Positions 61,147-64,000 of a stretch of 64,000 nt of DNA are shown piece after piece (positions within the stretch are counted from its first letter, which is position 1; every line of letters begins with the position of its first letter). The stretch is from Algoriphagus terrigena DSM 22685. Lineage in GTDB: Bacteria; Bacteroidota; Bacteroidia; Cytophagales; Cyclobacteriaceae. The DNA lies in the NCBI RefSeq assembly GCF_000429445.1, contig NZ_AUBW01000022.1, positions 1-64,000 of the forward strand, read 5' to 3'. Under the pieces are notes generated by a model that saw only the letters and a list, made by a program, of their open reading frames with translations, was not told the origin of the DNA and searched no databases. The translations under genes and the position numbers were made by a program.

Positions 61147-61195
61147 GTGACTAGAAGTAAGACGTAAGAGCTAGGACGTTAGACGTTAGATTGGG
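61147..61195. repeat. Degenerate heptamer repeat array
   Basis: Successive 7-base units GTGACTA, GAAGTAA, GACGTAA, GAGCTAG, GACGTTA, GACGTTA, GATTGGG run in register, with GAC/GAG as the constant part. This is the same class of intergenic heptad repeat as the insertion in copA. It lies in the gap between the gamma-glutamyltransferase and the 61087 gene. Confidence 0.75.
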
Positions 61196-61310
61196 GGAGG
61201 CCCCAGAGTAAGTTGTAGGTGTTAAAATGTAAAATAGTCTTCAAGTCAGCTGCCAATGACGGCGCATTTTTGCTTCAGCAAACTGACTCCTCCAACTTAT
61301 TAGGTCGTCC

Positions 61311-63179
61311 TCACCAAGCAATCCCGTAGTCATCCCCGTAGTTGCTGGCGCCGCCCCAGAGGGTGCCGTGCTTCCAATCCACCCAGATCGCGGTGATGGG
61401 CCCGGAGGTTTTCGTCCAAAAATCCATGACATAGCCACGCTTGAGCAAGTCACTCCGCACCCAATCCGGCGTGTCCTGCCGCAGCGTAATGCCGCCCGGC
61501 TTGATCTCATGCGCTCCAAAGGAACTCTGCATCTGGTAGGAGTTGAAGTTGGCCGCTTCAACCGCTTCCTGCACGTTCATGTCAAACTCGACTACATTGA
61601 GGAAAAATTGAAGCAGGTTTTGATCCTGGGAATCTCCGCCTTGGACAGAAAATGCCAGGATCGGCTTGCCGTCCTTCAGTGCCAAACTCGGGGTCAGGGT
61701 CACCCGTGGTCTTTTGCCCGGCTCGGGGAGGTTGAATGGATTGAGGTTTTCGTCCAAGACGAAGCTTTGCATGCGTTGGGAGAGGCCCACGCCGGTATTG
61801 CCGGCGATGACGGCCGGAACCCAGCCGCCGCTCGGGGTCACGGACACCACCCAGCCTTCCGCATCGGCAGTTTGTACCGAGGTAGTTCCACTTTGGAATT
61901 CGCTTAGGAATTTTTTGTCTACTTCAGAGTCGATTTCAGCGGGATCCAGCGCCGCAAGAGCCAATTGTTGCTTTTTCAAAAGATCCAGATGCGGATTGGT
62001 TTCGCCTTGGAAAGGGTAGGGGTCGCCAGCCGTGACCTTGGGATCATTGGCAGCGCCGATCAGTTTTGCCCGCTCTTTTGCATAGCCTTTGGACAGGAGA
62101 CCTTTCATCGGAGATTGGACGAAAGCAGGATCGCCGTAGTAGAAATCCCGGTCAGCAAAAGCAAGATTCATGGCCTGATAGACTGTATGGATGTAGTTGG
62201 TGGAGTTGTAGCCCATCGACTTGAGGTCAAAATTCTCCAGGATATTCAGCGACTGAAGCAAAGCCGGACCCTGTGTCCATTCCTGAAGTTTGTAGACGTC
62301 GATTCCCCGATAGTTGACGTGGAGCGGCTCTTCGATCTTAACGGTCCAGTTTGCCAAATCGGCTTCTGTGAAAAGCCCACCCTGTTCCTTTGTTCCCCGC
62401 ACGATTTCCTTGGCAATGTCACCTTTGTAGAAGCGATCGTACGCCGCGTAGATGGCTTCTTTTCTGGATTTTCCGGCTTTCAGAGCCTCTTGTTCAGCTG
62501 TTACGAGCTTGGACAGCATCTGAAAGAGATCCTCCTGGACGAAGATTTCTCCAGGAGCGGGAGCTTCCCGTTTTTCGCCTGGATGGGTCAAAAAGACCGC
62601 CTTGGAATACGGCCATTCCTTGATTCTGGCTTTTTGCGCTTCGATCGCATTGGCGGTTTGCGCTTCGATCGGATAGCCTTTGGCGAGCTCCATCGCAGGT
62701 TTTAGCACCTGCTCAAGACTCATTTTCCCATACTCGGCCAGCATGGTCATGATGCCCCCTGGTGTTCCAGGAGTGGTGGCGGCCAGCGGCCCATATTCGG
62801 GCGGATAGGGCATGCCTTGGGATTTGTAAAAGTCCACAGTCGCACCTGTAGGAGCATACCCCATTGCATTGATGGCGATGACCCTTTTCTCTCCCGGATG
62901 ATAGATCAGCGCCTGCGTCTCACCACCCCAAGACAACACATCCCACATGGTCGCCGTGGCGGCGATCATGGCACAAGCTGCGTCGACGGCATTGCCTCCC
63001 TGCTGGAAGATCTGCGCTCCTGCGGTTGCGCCAAGCGGCTTTCCGGTGATGGCAACCCAGTTTTTACCGTGAAGGATGGGCTTGTTGGTGCCGATGGTGC
63101 CGGCTCCCAAGCCGGGTAGGCCCTGACCTATCGAATTGAAAGAAAGGGCCAGGAAGACGAGGAAGTAAAGTTTTCTCAT
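61311..63179 (-). CDS. Gamma-glutamyltransferase family protein, exported
   Basis: A 622-residue Ntn hydrolase with a signal peptide (residues 1-18, ending FNSIGQG). The pre-cleavage region has AGAQIFQQGGNAVDAACAMI and AATTPGTPGGIMTMLAEYG. The catalytic threonine is in FQSGTTSVQTADAEGWVVSV (about 430-449), where self-cleavage would create the new N-terminal Thr. It should act on glutathione or gamma-glutamyl peptides, or be a related acylase, in the periplasm. The C-terminal subunit ends AIWVDWKHGTLWGGASNYGD. Length is slightly above typical. It precedes nothing in an obvious operon. Confidence 0.9.
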   Translation of the reverse strand: MRKLYFLVFLALSFNSIGQGLPGLGAGTIGTNKPILHGKNWVAITGKPLGATAGAQIFQQGGNAVDAACAMIAATATMWDVLSWGGETQALIYHPGEKRVIAINAMGYAPTGATVDFYKSQGMPYPPEYGPLAATTPGTPGGIMTMLAEYGKMSLEQVLKPAMELAKGYPIEAQTANAIEAQKARIKEWPYSKAVFLTHPGEKREAPAPGEIFVQEDLFQMLSKLVTAEQEALKAGKSRKEAIYAAYDRFYKGDIAKEIVRGTKEQGGLFTEADLANWTVKIEEPLHVNYRGIDVYKLQEWTQGPALLQSLNILENFDLKSMGYNSTNYIHTVYQAMNLAFADRDFYYGDPAFVQSPMKGLLSKGYAKERAKLIGAANDPKVTAGDPYPFQGETNPHLDLLKKQQLALAALDPAEIDSEVDKKFLSEFQSGTTSVQTADAEGWVVSVTPSGGWVPAVIAGNTGVGLSQRMQSFVLDENLNPFNLPEPGKRPRVTLTPSLALKDGKPILAFSVQGGDSQDQNLLQFFLNVVEFDMNVQEAVEAANFNSYQMQSSFGAHEIKPGGITLRQDTPDWVRSDLLKRGYVMDFWTKTSGPITAIWVDWKHGTLWGGASNYGDDYGIAW

Positions 63180-63197
63180 GGTAGGGTGGTGGGTAGT

Positions 63198-64000
63198 TTA
63201 ATTGTCTTCGTCGAGGAGTTGATCCATAATAGGCACAAATCCAGGGAATAGCGAATTGTAATAGGTGAATAGCTGGAAGATGGATCCGCTTTTCTTCAGA
63301 TCGATTTCATTGGAATTGACGAAGGCTTCCATCTCTGCGGCTTTCTCTCCGAAGATGGGGAAGAGGTCTTTCCGCTTTTTTGGGACTTCAAAGAGGTCTT
63401 TTCCTTTTAGGTAGAAATAGACGTTCCGCTTGATGATTTGATCGTTTCGATTGCCTACCATCAGCGCGGTGTTGTAGTTGGACTCTTTGAACACAGCGAT
63501 TGTCCTTCGCATCAGCGGCAGTTCGCCTTCCACAATCACTTCAAAAAAGCCCGAAATCGGCACGCCTTCATCTTTGAAGTCCATGCCGTTGACAAAATAC
63601 CGCGGAACCTTGTATGCACTATCCATCCAGACGATGTTTTGGATGCGGAGACCGGCTACGGTAGTGATCAAGTTTTTTTCCGGCTCCATCAGTTCAAAGG
63701 TGTTTGAATTGATATTGTATCGTACCCGAAAGCCTTCCAGCACCTTTTGCTCACGGTAGAGCAGGATCGAAGCCAGGTTCCATTTACTGTCCAGGTAGAA
63801 GTTACCCTCGACCTTTTTGGGTTCGGGAGCAATGCCATAGATCGTGTTCCCGATTAGATTGGGTCTTTCGACGAGCAAACGACTTACGTTGGTGGCACGA
63901 ATAGATTTTTGCAGCGCAGCGCCAGTCCCTTCACTGCCGTACTTCACTAAGTACACCGATCCGAGATTTAGGTCTTCAGTCAGTTGAATTACCTTTTCGA
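63198..64000 (-). CDS. Hypothetical protein, C-terminal part (runs off right edge)
   Basis: The frame is open from 63198 to the right edge without a stop (267 codons seen; an internal GTG at 63956 is possible but the frame reads through it). The visible part has beta-rich segments such as NFYLDSKWNLASILLYREQK and GFFEVIVEGELPLMRRTIAV. No family recognised. It resembles a periplasmic or extracellular structural protein, but no signal peptide is visible because the start lies outside the window. Confidence 0.55.
   Translation of the reverse strand, partial: EKVIQLTEDLNLGSVYLVKYGSEGTGAALQKSIRATNVSRLLVERPNLIGNTIYGIAPEPKKVEGNFYLDSKWNLASILLYREQKVLEGFRVRYNINSNTFELMEPEKNLITTVAGLRIQNIVWMDSAYKVPRYFVNGMDFKDEGVPISGFFEVIVEGELPLMRRTIAVFKESNYNTALMVGNRNDQIIKRNVYFYLKGKDLFEVPKKRKDLFPIFGEKAAEMEAFVNSNEIDLKKSGSIFQLFTYYNSLFPGFVPIMDQLLDEDN

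Noticed and set aside
61147..61195. Repeated units that might suggest a CRISPR array
   Set aside because: Units are seven bases and contiguous with no spacers; no cas genes are near.

Overview
The window looks like chromosomal DNA from a Bacteroidetes bacterium, most likely of the Cytophagales (Cyclobacteriaceae, Algoriphagus-like). Supporting signs are promoters with the Bacteroidetes TAnnTTTG -7 element (upstream of a serine-palmitoyltransferase-like gene and of a small RNA), a histone-H1-like small protein, a DUF6266 protein, a PVC-type heme protein with propeller and HEAT repeats, a degenerate Nudix regulator and a MetS/NSS transporter pair. No rRNA, tRNA or CRISPR array was seen.

Positions 1 to about 6000 form an accessory, defence-type island. 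From the left edge it holds: the 5' part of an ISL3-family insertion sequence with a recognisable terminal inverted repeat; an A/T-rich reverse transcriptase resembling the antiphage Drt2 (UG2) family; directly upstream of it a segment of about 400 bp with the hallmarks of a structured noncoding RNA (a TAnnTTTG promoter box, a 9-bp stem joining its two ends, and a T-run just before the reverse transcriptase start codon); a divergent gene with two DUF2158-like modules and a WYL-like C-terminus, preceded by a perfect palindrome; an HsdR-HsdS chimeric remnant of a deleted type I restriction locus; an orphan hypothetical gene; and a DUF6266 gene. The reverse transcriptase, RNA and WYL unit is the most interesting part of the window.

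The rest is mostly ordinary chromosomal gene content, largely on the minus strand. Positions 6.0-12.5 kb carry a CBS-domain membrane protein, a cyclophilin, two c-type cytochrome proteins and a DgkA-type kinase. Positions 12.6-18.0 kb carry an M28 peptidase, a copper P-type ATPase whose coding sequence holds an insertion of heptameric repeats, and an AraC regulator with a metal-binding-like N-terminus. Positions 18.1-20.7 kb are a malonate uptake and activation operon (matB-madL-madM). Positions 20.9-23.7 kb are a ROK glucokinase, zwf and pgl operon that feeds the oxidative pentose phosphate pathway.

Positions 24-37 kb carry regulators, an M1 peptidase, a sphingolipid-type synthase, a biotin carboxylase operon with DUF1015 and Maf, an AAA ATPase, an MBL-fold hydrolase and a CAP-domain protein. 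Positions 37-46 kb carry a four-PAS histidine kinase and a TetR-controlled TolC/adaptor/RND efflux operon that ends in an acyl-carrier-protein-like gene. Two copies of a shared palindrome flank tetR and are probably its operators.

Positions 46-51 kb carry a KefC-like antiporter with a KefG-like partner and a mono-cluster ferredoxin, then an NSS sodium symporter with its MetS-like small subunit. Positions 51-64 kb carry a GH32 glycosidase and glycosyltransferase cluster, a stand-alone response regulator, VOC and GNAT proteins, a CorA transporter, a three-gene conserved hypothetical operon with a kinase-like protein, a gamma-glutamyltransferase and a protein running off the right edge.
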